DNA of 64,000 nt from assembly GCA_008360955.1 (NCBI GenBank), contig LUCM01005725.1:246316-310315 (forward strand). The letters run 5' to 3'. The position numbers and the translations under genes are program-made. This stretch comes from Fasciolopsis buskii (lineage: Eukaryota; Platyhelminthes; Trematoda; Plagiorchiida; Fasciolidae). The notes under the pieces were generated by a model. That model was not told the DNA's origin, did not search any database, and saw only the letters and a list, made by a program, of their open reading frames with translations. Below are positions 12,563 to 23,779 of this stretch, piece after piece. Position 1 is the first letter of the stretch. The number at the start of each line of letters is the position of its first letter.

Positions 12563-13977
12563 AGTACCATCACAACCCCTGACAGTGGTGATAGAAATAC
12601 TACTAATATGATTACAATCACTTTCCTCAAAGTTTACTAGTCCTTCAACCACGTCTGTTAGTCTGTGCTCGGAGCTCCTTTGATAGGAAAACTGAGTACC
12701 AGCAAGAAGGTTTTTCAACACTCCTCAAATGGTCGGCCGAATACGGAGCAATGTCAGGATTTGAGAAAATGTTCAATCTTTGCCACCTCGTCCCACAACC
12801 AGTAAAACACAATTACTTACCAACCTAACCATTTATTCTCAACCTTGAAGCACTAATTAGTGCGGTAGGCCTAGTCTAGTTTGGAAAACAAAAGGTGAAA
12901 CGACATCACGAGAACAAAGGATTCGTCTAAACTAAGTTACATCGTTCCGCACCTTAATCTCATATGAATTGCTAGGAGTGAGCTCGGATGGTGGGTACAC
13001 TTGTGAACGAGAAGGGTGATGCTAGAACAGTTCTCGTCCTTTGGTCAGGGCAAACCTTCGGCAGGAGGACACTTAAAATTGCGCTTTATTTTTTCTTTTC
13101 TTCAATAATGTCATCCGTCAATAGGAGAAATTCTCTTCTCAGCTGCGCACGACACTACTTAAAACAACTGCGTCGTCTTCTTGAGTAGTATGGGTGGGCG
13201 ATTCCACATTTGCTTGTTTCACGTAGCGGCCTTAAGCCAAGTAAATAATTTCTATTCGACGCACTTCAAATTTTTAACGCACATTTACGAAATTGGCATC
13301 GGTTTTTTTCAAATCCATCAGTCGGCTCCACTGGGTTTTTCTTTATCTTCGCCACACGATGTAGAGAACAGATCGCTCGTTAGCCTTTGAATAGACACAT
13401 GGCTATGCTGGAATCGGCATTAGCAATACCATGATTTAGTTTATTTTATTTTCCAATTGCGTCTGGAATAATGCTGCTTTATTCTGGATAAGTGAATGTC
13501 AGAACAAATATGGTGTTACATGGCTTGAATACCTCCGATAACCCTTTCGACTTTAGAACTAGATTTCTCCATTGAATCGCAGAATTGATGTACGAATAGG
13601 ATAGTTTTGTTCGTGGATTTTTAAACTGGTGTTGTTATTTTCGCATTTAGTTAAAAAAACGGAAGCCTATGACACTGTACATTACTTCTAAAAGGTTATC
13701 TCCTATAAAGTATTTGCCCCATTAGGACAGTAAAGACAAATGTCTACTAAGTTTTCAGAAATTCAAGTTAATTAGAAGCTGCCTCTAGAAATTGGTGTAT
13801 AACATAAGTCTAGAATACTGTAATTTTAACTGAAAAAGTTGTTTGTTTCAAATTTTTACGTGCATGTTTCACATTGATGTGCGTTTACCACCAAACCCCG
13901 CGTTACTACAGACAAACTTGGGGAATGACAACCACGTTTCGATGTACGATTTAGGGTAATAAATTTGGCTTTAGACA

Positions 13978-13999
13978 AGACGTTTGCATGCAAACGTCT
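13978..13999. repeat. Perfect 22-bp palindrome
   Basis: The sequence from 13978 to 13999 is its own reverse complement, centred on gcatgc (agacgtttgca / tgcaaacgtct), and symmetry stops on both sides. It could extrude as a small cruciform or be a two-fold symmetric protein site; each half contains an octamer-like tgcaaac. Nothing nearby shows what it does. Confidence 0.85.
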
Positions 14000-14608
14000 G
14001 ATAAATTACAATCAAACACTTGACGTCTCTCATCATCAGTCTAAAACTAACTAGTGAACAATCACGAGTTGGAATATTCATGCGTGTTCTTCATCCAATT
14101 TCAGGGCAGTATCTGAGACAGTCGCAATCGACGGGTTGAACAGGGTAAACCTACGACAAAAACAACAAATGAAAAAACACTTATTGGTCTGATAGGATAC
14201 CACTTACTCTGGTGCAGCAGTAGGCAATAAATAGAGGAAACACATTGTCAATTAGACCAGAAACACAATTATCGGCACAATTCATTCGTATCAATCGGTA
14301 TTATTTGACTGGATATGAAACGTTTGCACATTTAAAAATGATCGCAGAGAGAAACCGTTTCCAAGTGGTTTTCTAAAGCTGTATTCTGAATGTCTATCAA
14401 ATCCCACTTCCTGTCACCTTTTATGGTGTCAAAAAATCCAATCTAAGAAAAACACTTCATAATTAGTATACTGTGACCTCTTATCAACGATGGAACTTCA
14501 GACATCTTCAGACCCCAAGAGATGCCAGATTTTGGGAGTCATTCAAGAATATCCTTATTTGATCGTAGCGTCCTCGTCACCGGTATTTTTCTGTCGATCC
14601 CCAAAGCG

Positions 14609-14700
14609 GAATCTTAAGATTTTTGTCTCTGCTCGCCAGTTATTACCCTAAGTTTATCCGTCAGCGTTACCGAGACATTTCCAAACAAACTCCCCAACCG
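14609..14700 (+). mobile_element. Possible Ty3/Gypsy-like pol remnant (weak)
   Basis: One plus-strand frame reads 'LRFLSLLASYYPKFIRQ', recalling the L-R-S-F-L-G-L-x-x-Y-Y-R-K-F-I motif at the end of the reverse transcriptase domain in Ty3/Gypsy elements. The order L-R-F-L and Y-Y-x-K-F-I is suggestive. However, the flanks do not continue convincingly as polymerase or RNase H, and no long terminal repeats were seen. It may be a chance match. Confidence 0.22.
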
Positions 14701-16464
14701 ATTCAAGCAGCCCGATCTAGGCCTAACCGAGAACGTAGTGGAGGATCCTGTCCGTTATTTGCAAACTAACCTGCCTCATCTTCGTTTGTCTTTGTTAGTC
14801 GGATTTGACCTTCCAAAACATTCCTTTCAAAATAAGTTTTTTTAATAGACTATCCTGCGTATTGCCTGTGGCAATTGTTTGGTCATTGTAGACAGAGTGA
14901 AATAATTTCTTTCCTTGACTCTGAGTGATGGTTTAACTCAATTTTATTCGTTAATGAAAACCCAGTACCGGTTTATTATTTAGCCAGCAGTATCAAATTA
15001 TCTGCACAACCTAGCTGCAAAGTTAGCAAACGGGGAAATAAAAAGTGAGCAGAAGAGAGGAGTCCTACAGTTCTTTAGCACAAATGTGCCTAAAAGAATT
15101 AGGGTGTGACCTAGTAGTCGCTCTCTGTTCGAGGGTCACACTTTTGAGAGCGGTAACGCCAGATTTCAGGTGAACACCAAGACGGCATACGAGTAATATC
15201 AGGACCGAGAAGTTTCCAACTTGACTTATCAGATTGTTCGTCCATCATCTACGGTTTGTGGGCAATAAATAATATCCTAACTATTTTGACGCTACCAATA
15301 ACTGCGTATTGTTCGTCAAACTTTAGTTCCCTTACAACGATCAAGTACACGGGATTACGAGGCTCGGCGGTTCTGTGAACAAACGCCCAAGAGAAGCCAC
15401 AAATGGGAATAACAAAAAGTCAGTTCTCTCAGGTAAACAATATCAGGATCCTAAGTGGAACAGCATGCATCCATTAGTCATCTCGCGATTTTTTACTTAT
15501 ATTCTCGCTGTGCTTTATACAATACCGGTTAATGTCCCGTGATCAACAGTTATTGGCTCATAATGACAAGCAACTTCTATTTTTTCACTTTGGTTGATTA
15601 ATTGCGGAATCCTTCTGCACCAGTGAAGTGACTAAGCCCCATTTTTTCAGATGAGTTCAGTTCTGATTTCATTGTAGATCGTTCCAAGGTCACAGTAGTC
15701 TATAGTTTATGGTTTCAGAGTTGAAAAACAATACAGTTGTCGTGGTAAACTACAGTTGCATCAGGTAGTCCGGTTATCAATAGAATCATGATATCTTTTA
15801 ATTTAAAGGTGTACACAAAGAGCATTTGCGTGAAGTCACCAATGGGATCGAAGTGCGTGTCCACTGCGACGAAAGAATTGAATTTCGAGGACGGACAGTT
15901 GTTTTCCTTTGCCCAACTGTGTAATCTTGAATGGATGAGATAGGTTAATGCTGCACTGGTTCAAAAATGATTGTGATAAGCACGTGAATTGCTGCATCCG
16001 CACATGGATGGATCTGAAAATCTCCAAAACAGGCTATATGTACTACGGCGCCCCCTCCCGGGTATTAGGCTGACACCTACACATTTGGGATGAAAAAAGG
16101 GTGTTTCATTTTTCTTTCGGCTATTACTTCAAGCGGTCAAGGTTGGGCGCAAAGATGGGTCTCTTGTTGTTTGCGAACCTCGGTTAAATACCTCTTGTTG
16201 GTCTCGTCTGAGCAGCTTGCTTCTCATGAATAACAACTCAAGTCCACTCGAAGTATACGTTGGGGAAGGAAAATACGATGAAATCTTCTATTCCTACCTC
16301 ATTACTTATTTTCGTCCGGGATATTCTAAACTTGTAACCATTTCTTTTTTCGGTTTTCTATTTGGTGCCTTGCTCGTTTTCAAACCTGTGTAACGCGTAT
16401 ACGCTTTAAATATAAATATATATGAATGGATACCAAACAAAACTGGAATGCGTTACCTGGAGAC

Positions 16465-16680
16465 TGAATGTTTTCATCAAATAATTCACCATATGATACC
16501 ATCACGCAACTCATCACTAAGAAACCATGGAAGGAATGTACAGCTGTTTCATCCTTGATGGGAATCATCAGCAGTCCATATCCTTCGCGCCCGAACTGGG
16601 ACGTGAACCCGGGACGAACGATTCTGAGTCGAACGCCTTAGCCCTTACACTACAGCCCAGACTCTCAATGGTTTGTTGAA
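16465..16680 (-). repeat. SINE-A copy 2 (minus strand)
   Basis: On the minus strand the copy begins with 'ttcaacaaacc' and has a tRNA-like head with A box (gtagtgtaagggctaagg) and B box (ggttcacgtccca). It continues through a body with 'ctgctgatgattcccatcaa', 'gaaacagctgtac' and 'ttccatggtttctt', and ends near 'atttgatgaaaac'. It aligns almost block for block with copy 3 on the other strand about 200 bases away, and less closely with copies at 0.8 and 44.4 kb. The apparent minus-strand frames here are not genes. Confidence 0.8.
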
Positions 16681-16879
16681 TGGTGTTACACCTACCCGTC
16701 TTTGATTTGCATGGCCAAGGGCCGCTGGCGCGCAGAAATCGACCCCTACTGATAGATGACTTCTCTGCAGGTAGCCTAAGTACGATGAAGGCTTTGGACA
16801 TCACTCACGGATTGCTATGCACTAGCGACCGGTTTCCGTGCAAACCAAACATGGATAGGTATAACATTATGTGATGAAG
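16681..16879. other. Spacer between head-to-head SINE-A copies
   Basis: About 200 bases between two inverted SINE copies. The DNA is somewhat richer in GC (for example ggccaagggccgctggcgcgc near 16712) and not obviously SINE-related. No gene supported. Confidence 0.5.
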
Positions 16880-17091
16880 TTCAACAAACCGTTTAGAGCC
16901 TGTCCGGTAGTGTAAGGGCTAAGGCGTTCGACTCAAAATCGTTCTGCCTGAGTTCGTTTCCCAGTTCAGGCGAGGTGAAAATGCACTGCTGATGGTTCCC
17001 ATCAAAGCTGAAACAGCTGCACAGTGCTTCCATGGTTTCTTTGTGCTGAGCTGAGCGATGATATCACGTGATGAATCATTTTACAAAAACT
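16880..17091 (+). repeat. SINE-A copy 3 (plus strand)
   Basis: Begins with 'ttcaacaaacc', then a tRNA-like head with A-box part 'gtagtgtaagggctaagg' and B-box part 'gagttcgtttccca'. The body shows 'ctgctgatggttcccatcaa', 'gaaacagctgcac' and 'ttccatggtttctt', ending near 'acgtgatgaatcattttac'. It is inverted relative to copy 2, so the pair can form a long imperfect hairpin in a read-through transcript. Together with copy 2 it defines the family's start and most of its body. Confidence 0.8.
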
Positions 17092-17787
17092 GTGGGAGTG
17101 ACAATATGACTGACCAATTCATAAATGTATTTCATGTCAATGATCCGAAGGTGTGGAAGACTCAATAAAGCTCAGAAATGAAACTAGCCGTCACTGAATT
17201 TGTGTAGCTTCTCATGAACCTCGTGTGTATCTTGATGAAATAATTGGTACACAGACCAGAACTTAATTACAGATTCTTTTTATAGTAGACGAAAACAGGT
17301 TCTCCGCTTTCCAGCCAAAAATACGGGTGAATAAGGACTGTTTTGGCCGACTGCTACTGCTGACAACAAAACTCTGCTCAACGGTCCTTTGGTTAGATAT
17401 CGCAAATCAAATTAAAACAAAGTGAAGAAAAGTGAATTTCCCAAGCAGACCAAACTGCGTACGTATCAAACAGTTTCGTCTTAAATAAGTCCGGATTAGT
17501 TATCGCTGTCAAATACAAAGAAAAGTCTAGCGTGGATGACAAGTCGGAAAGCAGGAGTACAGTAGTACCACATATTGCGGACCGACGATGATATTTGTAA
17601 GCGCTTCCGAAAATTCAGCATGCCAAATGCATTAAATAGCTCAAGAACTAATAAAGTCTGCAAGTTGTTTCAGCTTCTGTCTGCACGAATAATAATCTTG
17701 CATCAACGTGACCTGATGTTGGAAGCTACCTCACAAGGCTATCTGACAATACGGAAAAAGAACAAGACATAGTGAATTGATCGACTG
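17092..17787. other. Non-coding spacer
   Basis: AT-rich, with a 65-codon open frame at 17575-17772 that has no motif. Nothing else recognised. Confidence 0.45.
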
Positions 17788-17975
17788 CTAAATTATAAAT
17801 TGAAGATCTATGTAAGAGCGCAGGTGACTGAAACACTGAGCCGTATCAACTGATCCAAAACTATCCCCTGGGGGATCTCGTGAACCCCAACCAGATGATC
17901 TAACTGCACCTACACGAGCCAGTCGACTGATTAAAAGTTTTTTATTTTTCTCCCAATTCATCGACTGGTTCTCTT
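17788..17975 (-). mobile_element. RTE-like LINE, short 3' fragment (minus strand)
   Basis: One uninterrupted minus-strand frame of about 60 codons matches the very C-terminus of RTE-like proteins: 'SRLARVGAVRSSGWGSRD' stands where the family has a L-x-x-V-G-x-x-R-L-P-G-W-G-P-R-D motif, followed by a short tail and a stop codon. Upstream domains are missing, so this is a severely 5'-truncated insertion. It lies about 800 bases before RTE-1 and in the opposite orientation, so it is a separate event. The intact frame reflects its short length, not function. Confidence 0.7.
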
Positions 17976-18785
17976 CACCCATTTTCAAACCAATATCTGC
18001 CTAGCAGAACATTGCACACTGGGGTATTCATACTGTGGGGTCTGCAAAGCCTGCCCTTACTATTTTAACCCATTCACATTCAGCAAATGTCCTGTGGATT
18101 GGACCATAGAAACCAGTATTTTATGTCTGACGTCCAAGTTGGTGGAAAAATACTCCCATTATGTTCTGCGAGTAGTAAGAAAATAACAGTGATCAAATAC
18201 CGATCGTAGCAACGCTGCATGCTTCTTTTCATGAAACACCTGAGGCGATCTCAGACGAACCAGACAACCGGTCCACAAGATTTTTTATAGAAGGGGTATG
18301 CATAATTTTGAAAAATTTGTCACTTGAGAAATAACGATTACGGAGTATATTGACGGCAAAAAAGGCACTTGAAAGAACATTCCCCCAAATTCAAACGTCG
18401 TTTTAGACAAGGAATTGCATTGCTAAGTGGCCTGTGTCAACGGCTGCGTGGATAAACTCTGATTTGGCAGGACTGATTTACGTTGAAAGTTGAAAAAAAC
18501 AGCTATGAATCGCATTCAAACATCACGGATCGTGAACTAGTGTATAATATCAAACTGCAAATAGATTAAAGCTGCTACTGGTCAGTTCGTTTTTATCTTA
18601 GACAATTTCCGACAATTAAACTGACTTAACAATTTTGGCGCACAAAGAATCACCGGAAGATCACGAACCACGAAAAAGGGCAAAATGTATTTTCATTTTA
18701 GCTCAAAAACTTTCCAAAAACCATGATCGTTTTCGTGCTTATGAACAGTGATGTCTTTAGAACACCATTTTAGTCGGAACAGTTG
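17976..18785. other. Spacer before RTE-1, nothing recognised
   Basis: AT-rich sequence without open frames of note. I looked for the N-terminal part of the RTE-1 endonuclease here and did not find it, so RTE-1 appears to start near 18786. Confidence 0.45.
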
Positions 18786-21190
18786 TACAATAATTTCGTC
18801 TACAGTGTAAGGAGTCCTCTTATATCTTCTGCCCCAGTGAGGGTTGCGACTGCACTATTTAACAAGATCCCGGTCGACAGCCGGCTGTGCGCAATGAAAC
18901 TTAGCGGTTCGTGCAAATTCAACAGTCGTGGCTCTGATAGACGGAATATGATGGTCACCTCAGCTCACGCGTCCACAGATTGCAGATCAGACGAAGTCAG
19001 AGACAATTTCTGTCAAAATCTTCAACAGCTGTGTCGTACAACAGGGCCGGCTGACATCGTGATTTTTGGCAGGTGTCAGAAATGCTGGAGTAGGTTGGCT
19101 GTTCTCAACTGAGGCACACTTAGGAAGTTCTTGTTATTGATTCATGTCATTAAATAGACCATCGGTTGTTTCTGGCAAGTACGAGCTTCAGACCTTCCAA
19201 TCGCCGGCACACCAACTGTTGTTGGCCTGTTCGAAACAGTGAGAATCCAAATCGATAACTTCGATGGTAGCTACAGAATCGCCGGTCGCCTTGGAGCACT
19301 CCCCTTAAGTCCAACCGCGCGTTATTGTGCAATTGGCTGTCTGTATTCTTTGGCGGGTGCTCAAACCGCATGTTTCAATGTTGGATAATTTGCGACCATT
19401 TATCCGACCCGACTCGCCTGTCAATCTTACGAAGTGCACCGGCTAAAAAGCTAGGAATACATCCATCTCAAAACACCAATGTGCATCTGTCGCTCATCAG
19501 AAATACCTCAGTGAGTTTTGCTCTGACCCACCGCATTATGATACCCTGGATTTCTACTGAGTCTCTGCTTCTTCCTGAAGCATGCCAGACCATCTCGGCT
19601 GGTAAGCGAGTATAATGAGGCACGGCTCGTAACAAGACAAGAAACCAACGGAAGCCTGCTAAGGAACTGCAAGACCAATGGTTTTGACGAGCTTTGGAGA
19701 TAGAATATGCTGTTGCTATGACAAATTCCCGCAAAATGTTTTACCTCACCCAAGATACCGGTAAGAGAGCATTAGGTATCAGTGAAGTGACCTGCAAAGC
19801 TGAGGATTCGCCTATACAGAACTTGCAGTACTGTCTTGTACGCATTTAGTTGGCCTTCAACGTCAGCGCCAGTTATTTCGTCAAGCGTCCAATAACCTAC
19901 TACAACAGATTCGTCTGCTGAGCCGGAGATCCTCAGAAAAGTCCGATTCATAGGGCATCATAAGACGCCCTGGTAGGATGACCTTTCCGCAACTCTGTTT
20001 ATGGTTGGAGTGGAACCAATCAGAGAACTTCAAGTTTTGTTCTCGAAGAAATGGCACTCCGAGAAAATCCCGTCCCCATGGGGCAGCTGATCGTGGTTTC
20101 TGTCATCGGAAAGGGCTTGAGCAAGGATTGCGTTAACTATAAGTTTATTAACCTAATCCCGACAGCATCAAAACTGTTTTCATCCGTCATTCGACCCAGG
20201 TTGTGCAGAATGCGTGAAAGGCAAACTCGTAAGGAACAAACCGGTATTCCAGGTGGTCGTGGATGAATTGATCAAATGTTCACATTCAGACAGGCCTTGG
20301 AGCACCGGTTCGTTTTCCGAAGATCAGCAGTCATGGTGGCATTGTGTCACCGTTCATTGAGGAATGGAGCGCCAGAGAAGTGTGTCTGCCCTCAAAGGGT
20401 TGTGCCGTCATACTTCAGGTCCGGTTAAGGCTTATGACCAGCTTTCGCCATTCTTCGTCGTCCCCAGTGGAGTACGGCAAGGTTGTTCTATATTCCCATT
20501 TATTTTCAAGTTTGTCATAGACGATGCTCTGCAGAACGCCTTATCTGGTCTTGTAAACGGTGGACTTGAACTCCTCGAGGGAACAGAGTTTTGGCTTGCA
20601 GTATGCTGATAAAATCATCTTGCGGAGTGACAGTGCTCAGACAATTCAACGTGCGTTAGATCGCTTGGCGATTGACGCATCCAGGAACAGTATGTGCTTT
20701 GCATCTTCACCATGCAAGATACTCCTTCAAGGTGGTAAGAGCCCGTGTCTGTACGCCCTTTTTGTGGTGATCGGTTAGAGGTAATCAAGTAACTCGGGAG
20801 TCTGATCACACTCGAAGGAGGTATTGAGGAGAGGGTCACTTCAGAAATTGCGAAAGCCAGAGCAGCTTTCGCGAACCTGCAACACTTTCGGTGCGGCCAT
20901 GACATCCGGCTTTCTCTCAAGGGAAGGGTGTACAATGCCACAGTTCATAGTGTTCTGCTTCACAGTTGCGAGACCTGGCATATTTGCCTTGAGGATGCCC
21001 GGCGACTATCCATTTTCGACCACCGATGTATCCGAAGCAATATTCATGTTTGGTGGGAATATCGGGTGAGCAATGATCAGGTGCGTCATCGTGTGTTAGG
21101 CGCCTGTCTAACAGGTGCCCAGTGACTGAGGTAATCCCTCTACATCGCCTCCGATGAATTGGGTACATATTACGCATGCTTGCCCATCGT
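18786..21190 (+). mobile_element. RTE-1: RTE-like LINE, endonuclease-reverse transcriptase pseudogene
   Basis: An intact copy would encode one protein with an N-terminal APE-type endonuclease, which nicks the target, and a reverse transcriptase that copies the RNA from the nick. Here the parts are in order but split over all three frames. Endonuclease: 'IPVDSRLCAMKLSGSCKF' near 18872 and 'PADIVIFG' near 19050. Linker: 'DHLSDPTRLS' near 19404, and 'NSRKMFYL' near 19730. Reverse transcriptase: 'NLIPTASKLFSSVI' near 20140 and 'SGVRQGC' near 20467. Thumb/C-terminal: 'GRVYNATVHSVLL', 'VFDHRC'-like 'IFDHRC' and 'VSNDQVRHRVLG' between 20925 and 21100. The catalytic YADD reads YADK at 20602-20613. 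The first part of the endonuclease is missing. Dead copy. Confidence 0.85.
20635..21000 (+). repeat. Duplicated RTE segment, first copy
   Basis: This part of RTE-1, from just after the YADK site to the thumb region, is present again at 21195-21565 in the same orientation. The two share long blocks such as 'gctcagacaattcaacgtgcg', 'tcgaaggaggtattgagga' and 'ggtgcggccatgacatccgg'. They differ at roughly one base in five by eye. This copy has a small internal deletion near 20780 that the second copy lacks. Confidence 0.85.
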
Positions 21191-21590
21191 CTATGCTCAG
21201 ACAATTCAACGTGCGTTAAATCGCCTTTCGATTGAGGCACCCAAGTACGGTAGGTGCTTTGCATCTTCAACATGCAATATATTTACTCAAGATTGAGAGA
21301 ATCCTGTATCTGCACTCACTCGTTGCGGTGATCGGTTGGAATTAGTCAATAGTTCCAAGCACCTCGGGAATCTGATCACACACTCGAAGGAGGTATTGAG
21401 GAGGAGGTCACATCATGAATTGCTGAAGCCAGATTAGCTTTTGTTAACCAACAACACTTTTGGTGCGGCCATGACATCCGGCTTTCTCTCAAGGGAGTGG
21501 TGTACAGTGCCACAGTTCGTACTGTTCTGCCTTACAGTTAAGAAACCCGGCATATCCGTTCCTTCTTGCTCTAGAAGATTCACAGGCGAA
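21191..21590 (+). mobile_element. Second RTE segment in tandem (partial reverse transcriptase)
   Basis: Directly after the C-terminal motif of RTE-1 (H-R-L-R...I-L-R-M-L-A-H-R-L, ending near 21190) the sequence jumps back to the reverse transcriptase region and repeats it up to about 21565. It keeps 'NSSKHLGNLIT', which is partly deleted in the first copy, so it is not a simple recent duplicate. It could be an old tandem duplication or a recombination between two related RTE copies. It ends without the C-terminal part. A minus-strand open frame over it is a shadow. Confidence 0.8.
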
Positions 21591-23779
21591 TTGAACCGAA
21601 AGCAAAAAGCATAAAATTGACCATTCACAAAATAACATTACACAAATTTTCGGACTTTATCATTGCCTGAATCAGACCCATTTTCGTTAGCGTTTGCGAT
21701 AGAAATTGTTCACTTTGAACTGAATGGAGGGAAATTCCTCTATTTGTCTTACAGGTCGTAATAGTTCCCTGCTCATGATATCGTCTTCTTATTTGTCTTA
21801 GTTCGCCCGGTTTTCTGCCTTACTAGACATCTTTTGGAGAAGTGCCTATAAGCAATCAGGAACTAATTGTTATAGCTTACAACAGAAGACCGGAAATCTT
21901 TGAAAGCAGACCGCTCGCTGTCAGCCGTTTTTTCTTTTTCTTTCGAAAACCCTTGACGCGAATAGTTGATGGACTTCAACCAATTTACTCTGAAAAAACT
22001 GCAGTTTGACGAAAATGTTTTATTTCATCTAAGCTAATCCAGACATACGTTACTGGGAAGTCAGTTCGGACCACACGGCCAGCTGTCACACAGAAATTAT
22101 GCTTGGTTCACCCACATGTAATGAGTAAATTCTCAAACCGGCTATTCTCGTTAGGTGTTTGATTTGTACATCGCTATGATTTAATGAACCATTACGACTG
22201 AAGAAGTGGCCGGTGCTTGCGGGTGAATAGTTGAACATACACACTTCCGGTCATTGGTGCAATCAGCATCACAGAGAGTTGGCAGATGTCCTAATTTTAC
22301 CAAAATGCTTTTTTACTACCAAACAGGAGAATAATTTTGCCCGAATATTTATTTCCTGAGTGATTTGCAAATGGAATCAGTTCGCCAACTTGTTCCATCT
22401 TATTTCTTATTTAATGTCACACTTCAGCTATGTTTTCCCTCCACTAGTATTAGTTTTTGTTATACCTTGTGAATCAAGCCCCTGATTTGAAATTCAGTCC
22501 TAACCCGAAAATATCCAATAGAAGGACTGAATTGTTGGATGAATTATGCACTTCTCTAATATTGTATTGTAATGGTTGTTCGTGTGAGACATATTTATGA
22601 ATGCAATATAACACAATTCGATGGCTTTATGAAATATGTTAGGTCATTTGTGTTTGCCAACACGATTTGGAATGGCTGAAAAGGTTCTTGTGGTTACAAA
22701 CACTATCCTTCAAAAATCCCATTGCGCGGAAGTAAACGGACGACAATGGTCCTCACATTAGCAAACAAGATGTTATTTTTAAAGGAATTCAGTCCAACAT
22801 GAAACGTATAAGCTCATTCGAGAGAGATAATTTCGAACAAAACATTTTTGCCTGCCTTTTGTCGTTTAGATCACGAAATGTTTGGACTAGGAGACTGTTG
22901 ATTTTGCTTAGCGACTTTGCCAACTGGTTTCTGGGACTTAGTGAATTTACTCCAAAAAACTTTCAGGTTAAAAACATTACTTATTTACACACTGAACTAT
23001 TCTGTGGCATGTTTGAAGATACTTTGTGATCCCTTTGACAGCAAGACATAATTCGCTGTCTTCCATGGCGAAAATCAATTTCCCCGGAAATACTAACTCC
23101 CCGGGACCTCTGGGGGTCTTAGTGTCTTCCGTATAATCTCCATTCCTGAGCAAGTCAAAGCGCTCCACACCAACCGACAATCCCTAACCCTGTCAGACCA
23201 AACATTTTTTCTACCGACACAATTCAATCATCCTGGTTTGCGGATGTGGGGATTAGCAGAATAATCCAATGTGAAGAGGAAAAAGGATTTTGCTGCCGTC
23301 TCCTATGCATGAATTCCACAAGCTGGCACTTTTCAAATGTGAAATGAGCAAATCTTCGTTAAAGTGAAGGACAGTGGCAGAAACTAAGACTCTCGGAATA
23401 AAATTGTCTTATAAATCAGTGTTTGTTATCGGGAATTGCAACTACTTCCACGATTTACCATTAGAAAGTTACTAAACTAACACCAAAACCATGGCGTTCG
23501 TTCTACACAACGCATGATCTAAACTATAATGCCAAGCTGCTTCCCAGCACACAGACATTTATTAAATTGAAACGTCGCTGATATCCTAGATGTGGTTCCC
23601 GAAACTAAGTAAAATTCCGAAAGTCACTCGTTTGATCTAGATTCGAAGATGAACAATCTCCATGCCTTCGAAACACTGATTCGGTTATTATTTGGCAAAT
23701 ACTAACGCACAAGAATTTTAAACAAAAATTATAAGAATAAATTTCAAAACACACGTTAGGTCTTCTGGCCACCGTCATT
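21591..23779. other. Non-coding stretch between RTE and Penelope-like element
   Basis: Contains short frames only (76 codons at 22799-23029; 67 codons at 22977-23180 on the minus strand), without known motifs. I looked here for the reverse transcriptase domain that should precede the GIY-YIG domain of the Penelope-like element and saw none. Confidence 0.45.

Larger units (their letters stand above)
12563..16464. other. Mostly non-coding, with a palindrome and a weak pol-like stretch
   Basis: Short frames only. Two items stand out and are listed separately: a 22-bp perfect palindrome at 13978-13999 and a short stretch at 14609-14700 that faintly resembles an LTR-retrotransposon polymerase. 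The remainder shows no gene or dispersed repeat that I can support. Confidence 0.45.

Noticed and set aside
12430..12721. Two minus-strand frames (66 and 62 codons) over the SINE-B copy
   Set aside because: They lie in a tRNA-derived repeat and show no protein motif.
20615..21628. Minus-strand frames of 64 to 118 codons
   Set aside because: Shadows of the RTE-1 reverse transcriptase and its tandem copy.
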